This document shows, piece by piece, positions 15,625-26,086 of a stretch of DNA of 44,099 nt (the stretch's first letter is position 1; every line of letters starts with the position of its first letter). The notes beneath the pieces were generated by a model. The model saw nothing but the letters and a program-made list of their open reading frames with translations. It did no database searches and was not told where the DNA came from. This stretch comes from a virus. The translations under genes and the position numbers were made by a program. The stretch spans positions 1 through 44,099 of IMG/VR virus record IMGVR_UViG_3300010354_000166. One strand, 5' to 3'.

Positions 15625-17049
15625 TTAAGGAGTTCCAAATGGATTTACTTCACTAAAATCTAAAATTGAATCGGATTCTTGTTCAATAATATCATTTTGT
15701 CCAAAATTATTATTATCGGTAGTTAAGTTTCTTCGTCTTATACTATAATTTGCCCCAGAGTTTGTTCCAGTAACAACTTCTCCGGGTAAAAATGTTCCAG
15801 TTGAATTCGAAACTTCTAAAATCTTAGTAACAGAATTCCAAGATTTAACTCTTGCAGTGATACTACTTATACTGCCAACAATAACTTCATTATATTGATA
15901 TGTTCCAAATCCAACTATAACATTAGGAGAACCAATTTGTATCTGTGGAACTTGAGTATATCCTAATCCTGCATTAGTTATTCTAATTTGAGTTACTGAT
16001 CCAGAATCATTGATTACAGAAGATGCCTGTGCTGATATAGAAGATATTCCAATAAACGAAACTAATGGTGGATTTGTATATCCAGAACCTCCATTAGTAA
16101 TTGTTATTATTCCAACTATACCATCTCCAATTGTTGCAATTGCATCCGCACCAGAACCTCCTCCACCAGTAAATGATATTTTAGGTGCAATAGTATATCC
16201 AAATCCGGGATTGATTAATTCAATTCCTTGTACTCTTAATAATGTTTGATTTGGTTCGCAAAGATCTACTATTCCCCCAATCATGGTTGCTATTCCAGTA
16301 GCAGTCACTCCTCCATAAGGTGCGGATGAAAATGCTACTGTTGGTGAAGCATTATACCCAGAACCTCGATTGATAATATTTACATATCTCACTCCACCAT
16401 TAACTATTGAAGTAACTGCTGATGCAGTAGATCCCATACCTACTAATTGAAGCGTTTGAGTCACAGTGTATTGTGGGCGATCAGTTAAATCATCTCCAGT
16501 TCCATCAGTATCTATTCCTTGAGGATTATCAATGAAATCTATACCAGTATTAATAACTTCATTTTCATATCTAAAGAGTTCACATCTTAATTCATAAACA
16601 TAATTTTTTCTCAATTGATAAAAAGGTTTTTCATGTTCAACATACTTAATTTCAAATAATCTATTTCCATATGGAAAATAGATTAAATCCCCTTCTTTTG
16701 GTCTATTAGATATCTCAATATCTTCTAAATTTTTAATTAACGTTGATACATATACTTCCCATCTTTCTTTTGATATGATTAAATTCAAATCGTCTAATTC
16801 TTGAATTCCAAATTTTGATAGAATAGTTCCTTGCCCACCATATCCTTCATAAGAATCTACATATGCCTCTATCGGATAAGCAAAATTAAATTGGGATTCA
16901 ATAACTTCTTTTATAACAGATTTTTTTGTTATATATTGACGAGGAAGATAATATACATCAACACCGTACATCCTTAAAGATTCGTTTACTAAATCTTGAA
17001 GAAGATTTTGCTCTGACTTTGAACCATTTAAAAAGAAGGGATTTAACAT
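15625..17049 (-). CDS. gp14: Neck protein gp14 with GSGY-type repeat insertion
   Basis: gp14 closes the head after packaging and contacts the tail. The first 195 residues (MLNPFFLNGSKSEQNLLQDL, YYLPRQYI, FNFAYPIEAYVDSYEGYGGQG, SKFGIQELDDLNLIISKERW, FPYGNRLFEIKYVEHEKPFY) are clearly T4-type gp14. After NPQGIDTDGTGDDLTDRPQ, at about residues 210-370, come four degenerate repeats of about 35-40 residues with the core x-N-x-G-x-GY-x-x-x-P (RGSGYNASPTVAF, NPGFGYTIAPKISF, NGGSGYTNPPLVSF, NAGLGYTQVPQIQI). The C-terminus resumes with a short tail (IEQESDSILDFSEVNPFGTP). The length of 474 aa versus about 256 in T4 (from memory) is explained by this insertion. Only 4 bp separate it from gp13. Confidence 0.94.
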   Translation of the reverse strand: MLNPFFLNGSKSEQNLLQDLVNESLRMYGVDVYYLPRQYITKKSVIKEVIESQFNFAYPIEAYVDSYEGYGGQGTILSKFGIQELDDLNLIISKERWEVYVSTLIKNLEDIEISNRPKEGDLIYFPYGNRLFEIKYVEHEKPFYQLRKNYVYELRCELFRYENEVINTGIDFIDNPQGIDTDGTGDDLTDRPQYTVTQTLQLVGMGSTASAVTSIVNGGVRYVNIINRGSGYNASPTVAFSSAPYGGVTATGIATMIGGIVDLCEPNQTLLRVQGIELINPGFGYTIAPKISFTGGGGSGADAIATIGDGIVGIITITNGGSGYTNPPLVSFIGISSISAQASSVINDSGSVTQIRITNAGLGYTQVPQIQIGSPNVIVGFGTYQYNEVIVGSISSITARVKSWNSVTKILEVSNSTGTFLPGEVVTGTNSGANYSIRRRNLTTDNNNFGQNDIIEQESDSILDFSEVNPFGTP

Positions 17050-17053
17050 AACT

Positions 17054-17899
17054 TTATCCGATCATATCTAATGGAGGTAATTCATAAGTGCTTGACATTT
17101 TTTCAATTAAAACATCAATCTCTCTTTGAGCATCCTCAAAAAGTTCTCTACCATTATATTCTATTCCGCCAGGAAGTTTCATTCCTCTGAATTTAGCACT
17201 TAGATTTAATCCCCATTGACGTTTAATTAATGATGTTAAATATGGTTTTAGAAATGAATCATTCCAAACTCTAGAATAGTCATTTGGATCCATCATTCTA
17301 TAGCAATCAATTATGAGATAATGATCAGGTTTTAAAGCACTCCAATCAATGTCCATATAAAGTCGATCTTGTCTTTTATTAAAACGAATTTGTTTTTGTG
17401 TAGTTAATAACCAATCAATATCTTCAAGATATGTTTTTACCATTGAATAGGTTAAAAGTTCTGTAGAACCCCAGTAGTAAATATCGTTTAAAAATAACTG
17501 ATATTTAATACTAAACATTCCGCTAGCAATAGAGTTAGACCCTTCAAAATGAAATACTTTATTTACTCCTATAACATGAGGTGGAACTTGCAAATAATTA
17601 CTATTTTCAAAATAATTAAAAGTTGTTGCAGTTCCAACTATATTTGCTGTTGCTGAAGTTGAAGCAATACCAACTCCATTGATTCCTTTTGCTCTTCCTC
17701 TATCAATATCTTCCTGAGTTACTTTATATTTTAAATAAGTTTGATAAACACCATCAAAGTGTCTTTCTTGGAAGAGTTGAAGAGCATCATCAACAAGATC
17801 TTCTATTTGCTCTTGTGCAACGTTTATCTCCAAAACAGGAGCACCTAATTTTCTTAAACAATAATCGATCAATTCTTGTCTAGATGATGGTTGTGCCAT
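17054..17899 (-). CDS. gp13: Neck protein gp13
   Basis: gp13 with gp14 forms the neck that seals the filled capsid and receives the tail. The 281-aa product begins MAQPSSRQELIDYCLRKLGA and contains PVLEINVAQEQIEDLVDDAL, QLFQERHFDGV and, near residues 195-215, DRLYMDIDW and HYLIIDCYRMMDP. These are hallmark blocks of T4-type gp13. The C-terminal half includes NDSFLKPYLTSLIKRQWGLN and KLPGGIEYNGRELF. The ATG overlaps by one base the stop of the small 54-aa gene before it (TAATG), so translation is coupled. gp14 follows after 4 bp. Confidence 0.96.
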   Translation of the reverse strand: MAQPSSRQELIDYCLRKLGAPVLEINVAQEQIEDLVDDALQLFQERHFDGVYQTYLKYKVTQEDIDRGRAKGINGVGIASTSATANIVGTATTFNYFENSNYLQVPPHVIGVNKVFHFEGSNSIASGMFSIKYQLFLNDIYYWGSTELLTYSMVKTYLEDIDWLLTTQKQIRFNKRQDRLYMDIDWSALKPDHYLIIDCYRMMDPNDYSRVWNDSFLKPYLTSLIKRQWGLNLSAKFRGMKLPGGIEYNGRELFEDAQREIDVLIEKMSSTYELPPLDMIG

Positions 17900-18063
17900 T
17901 ATAGTTTTGATACTACTTCTTGTTGTTTAAAATATAATTTAATATATGACTTAGCAAGAGTTTTTAAAATTTCAATATCAGTTATACTATCTATATCTCT
18001 TGAAAGTTTCTCATATTCAAATAATTTAGACATATTTTCTAAAGAAATGCTATCAGGATCCAT
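17899..18063 (-). CDS. Small conserved protein upstream of gp13 (54 aa)
   Basis: This short gene translates as MDPDSISLENMSKLFEYEKL and then SRDIDSITDIEILKTLAKSY, ending KLYFKQQEVVSKL. It is helical and charged, without cysteines or membrane segments. I recognise the pattern from cyanophage genomes, where a short protein like this precedes gp13, but no function is known to me. Its start overlaps the preceding gene by 11 bp and its stop overlaps the gp13 ATG by one base, so it is embedded in a coupled neck operon. A small chaperone or neck assembly role would be guesswork. Confidence 0.8.
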   Translation of the reverse strand: MDPDSISLENMSKLFEYEKLSRDIDSITDIEILKTLAKSYIKLYFKQQEVVSKL

Positions 18064-18295
18064 TTACTAAATTCCTCAATAAGTTTTTAATTTCACTAAT
18101 ATCATTGTGAATATCATTCAATTCACTTTCAATTTTTTCTATTTTTTTACTTTCTCTGTACTTTTTTTTATATTCTTCAACATATCTATTATAACCCTCA
18201 TAGTCACCATTTACAATAGCTTCAGAATTAATATCTCTGAAAAGATAATTTTTATCTTTTACTTTTATGAGATCTTGGTTTTCTTCGTAAATCAT
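18053..18295 (-). CDS. Small coiled-coil protein (80 aa)
   Basis: The sequence begins MIYEENQDLIKVKDKNYLFR, with an N-terminal region containing DINSEAIVNGD. It is followed by a long charged helix (EEYKKKYRESKKIEKIESEL and NDIHNDISEIKNLLRNL) with heptad-like hydrophobic spacing, so a coiled coil is likely. Similar short proteins with a folded head and a coiled-coil tail are common in marine phages near gp13, as far as I recall. It lies 12 bp after the DUF4815-type giant and overlaps the next gene by 11 bp. Function is unknown. Confidence 0.82.
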   Translation of the reverse strand: MIYEENQDLIKVKDKNYLFRDINSEAIVNGDYEGYNRYVEEYKKKYRESKKIEKIESELNDIHNDISEIKNLLRNLVNGS

Positions 18296-18307
18296 AGGTT
18301 TTCAATT

Positions 18308-21300
18308 TTATACTCTTGGTTTTGATGTAGCAATTGCCCTTAAATCCTTTATCAAAGGTGGATTTGCTTGGTTTGTTGATGACATAACAATTTTGATAGA
18401 GAATCCATCGAAATCGGCAAGATCATCAACTGAGAACTCATAATCTTTGAATAATATATCAGAAGATTTAATTACTTTACTATCAGGAGATCCATTATTT
18501 TGTGAAAAATCAGTAACTCTCTTAATACCTTGACCGTCAACTTGATAATTTGACCATCCTGGAAATAAATCATAGTTACTTCCGGAATTTGAAGAATCTG
18601 ATCTAAATGTTCTGTAAAGAACTCTGATATCACTATCAGTTGTCATACTTGCAGATAGAAGAACCTTGATTGAATTCGCAGGTAATTTTAGTTTTATTGG
18701 GTTTGACAAATAAACAGCAGCGTGTCTATCAGAATCCAAACTTCTTATTGTGTCATCATCTGCATATCCTTGATCATTATTTGTTCCGATTGGATTATTA
18801 ATTAAATTAGATGTTAAGATTACAGATGTTTGAATAGTATCAATTACTGGTGATATTCTGGAGTCATTGCTTGTCATTAAAAATTCCATTGTTAAAGATC
18901 TATTTCCAGGAGCTTCTGTAATAAATCTATTCTCATTAACCTCAGAACAAATCAATCTTGGAGTATTAAAGAAATGTGGAGTATCTAAAGAAATATTTTC
19001 AAATCCCGAATCAATAAATGACTTTTCATTCCCACCAACACTTGTTCCAGTAAATGTTCTTACTCTTGGAGTAATACTTGTATTTGGAAGTAAAATGTTT
19101 GCAATATTTGGTGTAATAACTTCAAATTGAATATTATTAGTAATATTAGTGCCAGTATCTCCAGTTTGCTTAGTTTCAGCAAAGTAGAGATTATTTGTCC
19201 TATCAGAACCTATTGGATCTCCATTATAATCTGTACTACCATTTTCAATCTTAATATGATAACTATTCAAAGTAGTTGGATGAATAGATTGATCAACTAA
19301 AGTTAAATTATGAACTTTATTAATTCTTCTCAAGGAAACTCCAGAAAGTTCGTATTTATAGACCTGTGCCCCACTAAAATGTGACTGTAGTTCTGTTCCA
19401 TCAACTTTTCTTAAAGACTCACTAGAGGTCAGAGTGTCACCTGAAACTCCAGTATATCCAATAACTTCTTCATCTATAATTACATAACCAGTGTTTGCTA
19501 CACTTACAGTAATACCCTCAAATTGGGTAAATCCTATTCCAGTTCCTGGAGTTAATGGGATTGTTATATTAGTAGTTGAAATATCTGAACTTAACTTTGA
19601 ATTAATTTCATAATTTTCTGGTCTAAATTTACTAATTTTAACATAGTTTTCCTCAGAGTGCATACCATGATTTATTTGATAAACTTTAATATGTTCTCCA
19701 GTATAATATTGATCTGGAGTTCTAGAACTTACTGTTACTCCAGGACCAACAAAAGCACTATTTCCGGAAGAATCAATATAAGATAGAGTTGTAATTCCTA
19801 CAGTGAAATCACCCTGAACGTTATCTAAAACAAAAGTATTATTTGATGAGATTGAAGATACAGTTACTTTGCCACCATAACCAACTCCAGATCCAATTTC
19901 TGGTATTATCAAAGAATCTCCTTCTTGATATCCAGATCCACCTGTTGTAATTGTAACTGTTCCTATTCCTGTAGTATTTCCATCGATTTGAATAGTAGCA
20001 ACTGCTCCAGCACCATATCCAGTTTCTGTTATCAGTGATACTCCAGTAAAAGTTCCGGAAGTATATCCGCTACCAACTTTAGAAATTGTAACTCCAGCAC
20101 CAACTGCAACGCTTCCTGCTATACCGATTAGAGTTCCTGAAGTGGATCCCTGAGTTATAGTTGTTCCGGGAACAATAATATTTGGATTATAACCTGTTGA
20201 CCCTAATCCAACAACAGTTCTTTTCGAAAGTAAAACAAATTGATTTTCTCCAGTTACTGTGACTTTACCATTTCCCAAAGAAAGTTTTGGATTAAAGAAT
20301 CTTACAAGACCTTCACTATCAAAATCTGCCCTATAAATTCTATATTTCAAATCTTCCATTTGAGAAGGAGTCCAAACAGTTCCATTCTGAGATTTGAATA
20401 AACTCCCTAGAGTTGGTTGTTGAGATATTTTTACATTTGGTTGTAAAATATCATTTTGACCCATTTCCGAAATGAATACTCTATAGTTTGGACTACCTGA
20501 TAGTAGTACTATCGCATATTCTGAAGAAACTTGACTTCCTACAGGAGCATTTCTAATATCTTGTAGTTTAGGTCCATTTAAATATACTGGGGATGGGAAA
20601 GTAAATTTGGTTGGAACTGAGCTATCTAAAGAAAGGCTTATTTCATCTGGTGAAAGAGTAACCTCAGAGAATGGAACAACCATATTACTAGGCACACCCG
20701 CAACCAGAGGTCTAATTTGAAGTGTAACAGGAAGTTCTTCATCTTTGTTCTCAAAGAATATTTCAACAGAAGTTATGAAAACTCCAGATTCATCTTTTAC
20801 ATAGAAAGATTGTCCTAAAGGATCAAAAGTTCCTTCTTGAATTACAACATTAGAACCAGTTGTACCTGTTTGAACGCGAGTTACGGTATTGGTAGTTATA
20901 TTTTCAGTTATGTTTGTTATTTGTGTAGTAGTTTGTCTTCTTGCAGGAATAACCTGAATATTTCTTGTAGTTAAAATATTTACATTTCTCACATTTGTAA
21001 TCGCAGAAGAAGTAAATTCTGCTTCACCCGCACTTTCACTAAATTTAGTATTTGGGATTATTTCATTTGATGTTCCTGCATTTGGATTTAGTGTTGGAGT
21101 ATCAATTATTGTAAAAGTATTATCTCCATTTATCCATTTTGGATTTTCTGCTATAGAAGGATCAGGAACAAAAAGTGATCCTATCAATCTACCACTAGCA
21201 TCAGAAATCAATCGAATATTTGTTATTCTAGCAACAGCACCTGAAGTTTTTCCTATAATAGTCATACCAACTGCTGCTAATCCATAATATTCTACTTCTG

Positions 21301-24300
21301 AACGTAGTTGTAATGCATTAGTGTCTACGTTTAAAAATGTAGAAGATTCGCTATAGGATGATGGTGGAGTTTGTTGTGTATATGGAATGATTTTAAATAC
21401 ATCTGTTGGAGAATTATGAGGTCCAAAACGATGATTTGGAGAGCAAACTCTAAATCTGAGAACAGAACCTAAAAATGTTGGAGAACTTTCTACAGTTTCT
21501 CCGACAACAAATCTTCCAGAAACCATTTGGATTTCTAGTAATTTTGGAGTAATATATTTTTGAACATCTATTCCTTCAAAGAATGAATAGAATCTTGTTA
21601 AAGGTCTGAGCCCTTTAACATCAAATTCTATATTTCTACTTCTCAAGAATCTAACTGTTTCTTGAGAGAACGTAACAGTTTCTGTAACTGTATTTCCGAG
21701 ATCAACAATTTCCGGTGGAATAATTACTGTTCTTGTGTTAGATACTGTTCTTTGTACTGTACTTACGGATGACTCAACTTCTTCACTGAAAATAGGAGTT
21801 CCGCCAGGAGTAAACTGAACAACTGCAGTTCTATTCCCTGTTGTTGGAGTATTTTCAATCTGAGTTATAAAGTTACTTGCAACATCTGGGGGGAAAAGCG
21901 AATTTATATATGCATACAGATCACTTCTACTACTTGGTGTTATTCTTCCTGGTGCAACTTCCAATCTTAAAGTGTTTCCAGTAATTCTGAGTCCTCCTCC
22001 AACCAAAGCAGGGGAAAAAGTTGGTGGTACGGAACTTTTATTGAGATTACTTTGAATTGTTCGAGCATTTGCAATCCAATCAAAGGAATCTGAAACTACT
22101 CCAGTTTGTGGAGATGGGGCATTAACTCTTACAGTTCTATTTGTTGTAACATTTTGTGTTGTTGTAATATTAATGTCTGGAAGGGGATCTGCAGTAACTC
22201 TATTTTCATTAAATGAGCGAGTTGTGTCCGTTCTTTCTTCTACCCAAGTATCAATAGGAGGTCTAAGTTCTATGAGACCTGACCAAAAACGAACTAAGAA
22301 TGGGGTTACACTTTCAGATTTAGTGGCATATTGCTGGTCAATGTATAGAACTTCATCATAGTTTAATGTAATTAAGTCTCCAGTTTTCTTTACACCTAAA
22401 GATCCTAAATCACTAACAAAACTGTGAGATATATTTGGATTATAAGTTTGTCCTACCCCAGATATTGCCTCAGAACCTAATTGAAGGTCCAACTGTGTTG
22501 TATAATGAGAAGGTCTTAGTGTATTTGTTGTTTTATCAATTGCTGCTCTAAATGAAGGATTATTTACATCATGATAATCATGACTACTAAAATTATCAGC
22601 AAAAAATCCACACTTAAATCTATCTAATCCAGTATCAGCATCTTTAATGGTAAAGTTTTCTGTTTTGGATTCTAGCATTGATAAAGTTGTGAACTTTTCA
22701 ACTCTATCAATTCTATTTTCAAGCAAAGCAATGTCAGACATTCTATATCTCTTATGCTCAGACATATTATAACTAATATTCTTTGCATCAAAAACATAGG
22801 GAGGAATAAAGACATATGCAATGTCTAAACAATTTTCTCTTTTTGAAGGAGGAATGGGGAAATCTGATGGTGTTCCTTGAACAACTTCAAATAAACCATT
22901 TGGGTTTAAATTAATTAAATCAATTCTTCCTTGATAGTAAGAATAGTTTACTAATAGATTTTCTCTTGAAACTAAAGTATATTCTGAATATAAACCATCA
23001 GCAGCAAAGTTTCTTGAAGAAAACTCAAATGGAGATTTAGTAGATAAAGTATAAGGTGCAACTCTTGGTCTTAAATCAATTACGTCAGATAAACGAGTTC
23101 CCCTATAAGTTGGGATATCATACTTATATCCGTCTGTTGAGTAACTATTTACAGTAACAAATTCTCCAGTATCATTTTGATCAATAGTATAATTTTGAAA
23201 GATTATTTTTATTTTTTTAGTTGGTTCTGAAGATCCACTCTTTCTAACAATTCTACCATAATCATAATAATAATCTCTTTGCCCATCATCTAAAGTATAG
23301 TTTTGAGTTATATTTTTATCTCCGATTGTTTTATCAATTATTAGAGAAATTATTTTAGACTCATCACCAGTAATAAGTTCGCCAGTTTGGAATTGTAAAG
23401 TATTTAAATAAGCATACTCTAATTTATCAAAATCTTTTTTTGCTGTAATTATAGCAACTGCTCCAGAGGTTGAACCTGTAATTTTTTCTCCAACCAAATA
23501 ATCTTGATTATTGTTAGATGGTCCAGTAAAAGATGATAATTGTAAAGTCGGTAATTGTGGATCAGAAGTTCCAGTTGATTCATAAATTGCCAGCACACGA
23601 AGAACATCCGGAACATTCAAACAAATTTCAGTATCTTGAACTCTAGTTCCATATACATTATTATAAGTAAGACCATCATTTAAGGTAGTAGTTCCAATAC
23701 CAGAAGATACTAATTTAGAATTTGAAACTATAATTGATGTTGTTTTGTTTAATTTTTTAATCTTAGATGAGGGCGCTTTATTTGATACTGTTGCAATTAC
23801 ATCAGCATTACCACTAGTTTTTGATAATCCTCTGAATGTTATGGATTTTAAATCTTGAGCAATATCAAATTTATCAAATCTCATTGGCTCTATTGAACCA
23901 TCAGCATATGTAATAACAAATCTATCTTCATCAAAACTTTCAAAGTAGATATCTACATCTGAAGGATCAATAGTTATTGTTAAACTGCCATCATTTTGAA
24001 CTGCTATTGATGTAAAAGATTTTCTTTGAATTATTTCTGATTCTGAGATTGATAGAGAACTTATATTAGATTTTCCAATCTGTGTATATAAAGAGGAATC
24101 TCTTGATGAAAAATTATTATTAAGTTTAATAATATTTGTAACCTCAACAGAACCACTTGGAACGCTACCGTTACAAACTCCAGATACTGTAGTAACAGAA
24201 CCTAAAGTAAATGATGTTCCTCCAGAACTAACTGCGGTTACTTTATTATATACAGGATCTCCAGTAAAGGTAGTACTTGCATAAGATACTATATCACCTA

Positions 24301-26080
24301 CTTTTAATATAGTGGCGAAATTATTGTTAATACCGGCAGATACTACACCATTATTAATTCTAAAAGTAGTTCCTGGAGAAGAAATATAAGATTTTGTACT
24401 TAATACTAAATCTGCATTAAATGTTGATATTCCAACTTGAGAATAGATTGATTTTACATCAGATGCTGTGTAATCAGTTACGGATGCAATTAAGCGATTA
24501 TTATCAACTTCATTTATACTTATTGGTTCATTTTCTAAAAACTTACCTGAAACTTCATATAGAGATAATGTTTTTGAATTAGAAACATCTAATCTTAAAT
24601 ATCCTTCAGCGTTACTTCTTTTACCTTTAATTACTGCAGGAGCAGTTAATGTAATTTCTTTAGTTAAAGTTATTGTAGTATAGGTCTCAATATCAAATAA
24701 TCTAATGTGCAACCTACTAGTATCATCAATATAATCACTTTCAGGAACATAATCATAAACTCTTGCTACTCCAATTTCAGTTCCAGATGCTTGAGAAGGA
24801 TTTGCTCCAATTCTACTATCCATCAGTTTTACAACTGAGGTTGTAGCTATTCCTATTCTAGGAGATCCATAAGAATTATTTAAAATGCACAGAACACCAG
24901 CATTAAAATCTACATTTATATTGTTTACTGTTGCAGTTGTTCTTGGTTTTGGTACATCTAAAAGCCTTGAAGAGATAGTTTCTACATCATATCCATTTAC
25001 ATATGCTTTTCCTGGTCCAATTTGATACACCATTAAATCATCTGATGGTGTATTTCCATTTGCAGTTAACTGCTCACTAAAATATATTCCTCTATTTAAA
25101 ACCCTATCATTTAAACTATCTCTAATGTTTAAACTGAAAGGTTTTACAAAATAATTACCAGATTCATCAAAAGTTCTTCTTGCTAACTCGTCTCTAAGTA
25201 TATTATATTCTGGATTTTTGTCAAAAAATTGAGTTACTCCACCTTCGACTCTTAAGATTTCTACAAATCCTTCAGTATTAGTGTCGTCTAATCTTTTCTT
25301 TGTTAATTCTAATTCTATTTTAAATCTATCTGCTCCAGGAGCAGCATAATTTGAAAATCCTTGAGCATTATCAAATAATGATTCATCTTCATCTGAGGTT
25401 ACTACCTTTTCAATTACATCAAATCCAACTTTGTATGAAGGATTTCTATTATATTGATCTAATATAATAGTTTGCTCCTGCACATTTGCAAAAAATCCTC
25501 TTACAAAATATACTCCATTTGCAATTGATACTGCAGATCCTTCAGAGATGGAATTTTGAGAAATAGTGTTGCAAAAACCTTGACCTGTTTGGATAGTAAA
25601 GTTTCCATAGGTTAATGCAGTTTCTAGTACTAAAGTTTCACCATCCTGAAATCTCTTATTTGAAAAATCTTCTCCTCCACTTTGAAGATATTTCAGATAA
25701 AGAGTGTAGTTTCCTCTTTCAGATTCAATATTAGTAATTGTAAAAATAATTTCTGCGGAAACACCACTAGTATTTCCTCTTATTCTTTTTCCTTTTAATT
25801 GATCATAATATAATGATATTGGAATTCCGTTATATTGGGATTCAATTTCAACACAATAAAATGGTGTTTCGTATTTTAGTTGCCCAGGAATTACAACAGA
25901 TCCCTCTTTGAATACATGCCTTCCATACTGCTCAATTTGATTTTGTAATATTGACTGTAAGGTTGTTAATTCTCTAGCCTGAATAGGATATCCAGGCTTA
26001 AAAAGTACCTTATAATAATCTCTATCCTTGTCAAAATCATCAAAATATGGAGAGACATTGAGATTTGTTTCCTGTGACAT
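18308..26080 (-). CDS. Large DUF4815-type virion protein (2,590 aa), gp10-region
   Basis: The N-terminus (MSQETNLNVSPYFDDFDKDR, KPGYPIQARELTTLQSILQN, FKEGSVVIPG) matches my memory of DUF4815, found in cyanophage tail structural proteins. The next 500 residues include the YFVRGFFANV and YQIGPGKAYVNGYDVET landmarks of that family. Further on come RNIEFDVKGLRPLTRFYSFF (near residue 1480), an Asn/Thr-rich middle, two GSGY-type repeats (about 2010-2060) and a DEEVIGYTG module (about 2205). The terminal segment is SLDSDRHAAVYLSNPIKLKL with LFPGWSNYQVDG. No enzyme motif is seen. It lies between gp8 and the neck genes, where T4 has gp9-gp12. I infer a large baseplate-peripheral or tail-fibre network protein; which T4 protein it replaces is not settled. 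Confidence 0.88.
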   Translation of the reverse strand: MSQETNLNVSPYFDDFDKDRDYYKVLFKPGYPIQARELTTLQSILQNQIEQYGRHVFKEGSVVIPGQLKYETPFYCVEIESQYNGIPISLYYDQLKGKRIRGNTSGVSAEIIFTITNIESERGNYTLYLKYLQSGGEDFSNKRFQDGETLVLETALTYGNFTIQTGQGFCNTISQNSISEGSAVSIANGVYFVRGFFANVQEQTIILDQYNRNPSYKVGFDVIEKVVTSDEDESLFDNAQGFSNYAAPGADRFKIELELTKKRLDDTNTEGFVEILRVEGGVTQFFDKNPEYNILRDELARRTFDESGNYFVKPFSLNIRDSLNDRVLNRGIYFSEQLTANGNTPSDDLMVYQIGPGKAYVNGYDVETISSRLLDVPKPRTTATVNNINVDFNAGVLCILNNSYGSPRIGIATTSVVKLMDSRIGANPSQASGTEIGVARVYDYVPESDYIDDTSRLHIRLFDIETYTTITLTKEITLTAPAVIKGKRSNAEGYLRLDVSNSKTLSLYEVSGKFLENEPISINEVDNNRLIASVTDYTASDVKSIYSQVGISTFNADLVLSTKSYISSPGTTFRINNGVVSAGINNNFATILKVGDIVSYASTTFTGDPVYNKVTAVSSGGTSFTLGSVTTVSGVCNGSVPSGSVEVTNIIKLNNNFSSRDSSLYTQIGKSNISSLSISESEIIQRKSFTSIAVQNDGSLTITIDPSDVDIYFESFDEDRFVITYADGSIEPMRFDKFDIAQDLKSITFRGLSKTSGNADVIATVSNKAPSSKIKKLNKTTSIIVSNSKLVSSGIGTTTLNDGLTYNNVYGTRVQDTEICLNVPDVLRVLAIYESTGTSDPQLPTLQLSSFTGPSNNNQDYLVGEKITGSTSGAVAIITAKKDFDKLEYAYLNTLQFQTGELITGDESKIISLIIDKTIGDKNITQNYTLDDGQRDYYYDYGRIVRKSGSSEPTKKIKIIFQNYTIDQNDTGEFVTVNSYSTDGYKYDIPTYRGTRLSDVIDLRPRVAPYTLSTKSPFEFSSRNFAADGLYSEYTLVSRENLLVNYSYYQGRIDLINLNPNGLFEVVQGTPSDFPIPPSKRENCLDIAYVFIPPYVFDAKNISYNMSEHKRYRMSDIALLENRIDRVEKFTTLSMLESKTENFTIKDADTGLDRFKCGFFADNFSSHDYHDVNNPSFRAAIDKTTNTLRPSHYTTQLDLQLGSEAISGVGQTYNPNISHSFVSDLGSLGVKKTGDLITLNYDEVLYIDQQYATKSESVTPFLVRFWSGLIELRPPIDTWVEERTDTTRSFNENRVTADPLPDINITTTQNVTTNRTVRVNAPSPQTGVVSDSFDWIANARTIQSNLNKSSVPPTFSPALVGGGLRITGNTLRLEVAPGRITPSSRSDLYAYINSLFPPDVASNFITQIENTPTTGNRTAVVQFTPGGTPIFSEEVESSVSTVQRTVSNTRTVIIPPEIVDLGNTVTETVTFSQETVRFLRSRNIEFDVKGLRPLTRFYSFFEGIDVQKYITPKLLEIQMVSGRFVVGETVESSPTFLGSVLRFRVCSPNHRFGPHNSPTDVFKIIPYTQQTPPSSYSESSTFLNVDTNALQLRSEVEYYGLAAVGMTIIGKTSGAVARITNIRLISDASGRLIGSLFVPDPSIAENPKWINGDNTFTIIDTPTLNPNAGTSNEIIPNTKFSESAGEAEFTSSAITNVRNVNILTTRNIQVIPARRQTTTQITNITENITTNTVTRVQTGTTGSNVVIQEGTFDPLGQSFYVKDESGVFITSVEIFFENKDEELPVTLQIRPLVAGVPSNMVVPFSEVTLSPDEISLSLDSSVPTKFTFPSPVYLNGPKLQDIRNAPVGSQVSSEYAIVLLSGSPNYRVFISEMGQNDILQPNVKISQQPTLGSLFKSQNGTVWTPSQMEDLKYRIYRADFDSEGLVRFFNPKLSLGNGKVTVTGENQFVLLSKRTVVGLGSTGYNPNIIVPGTTITQGSTSGTLIGIAGSVAVGAGVTISKVGSGYTSGTFTGVSLITETGYGAGAVATIQIDGNTTGIGTVTITTGGSGYQEGDSLIIPEIGSGVGYGGKVTVSSISSNNTFVLDNVQGDFTVGITTLSYIDSSGNSAFVGPGVTVSSRTPDQYYTGEHIKVYQINHGMHSEENYVKISKFRPENYEINSKLSSDISTTNITIPLTPGTGIGFTQFEGITVSVANTGYVIIDEEVIGYTGVSGDTLTSSESLRKVDGTELQSHFSGAQVYKYELSGVSLRRINKVHNLTLVDQSIHPTTLNSYHIKIENGSTDYNGDPIGSDRTNNLYFAETKQTGDTGTNITNNIQFEVITPNIANILLPNTSITPRVRTFTGTSVGGNEKSFIDSGFENISLDTPHFFNTPRLICSEVNENRFITEAPGNRSLTMEFLMTSNDSRISPVIDTIQTSVILTSNLINNPIGTNNDQGYADDDTIRSLDSDRHAAVYLSNPIKLKLPANSIKVLLSASMTTDSDIRVLYRTFRSDSSNSGSNYDLFPGWSNYQVDGQGIKRVTDFSQNNGSPDSKVIKSSDILFKDYEFSVDDLADFDGFSIKIVMSSTNQANPPLIKDLRAIATSKPRV

Positions 26081-26086
26081 GATTTT

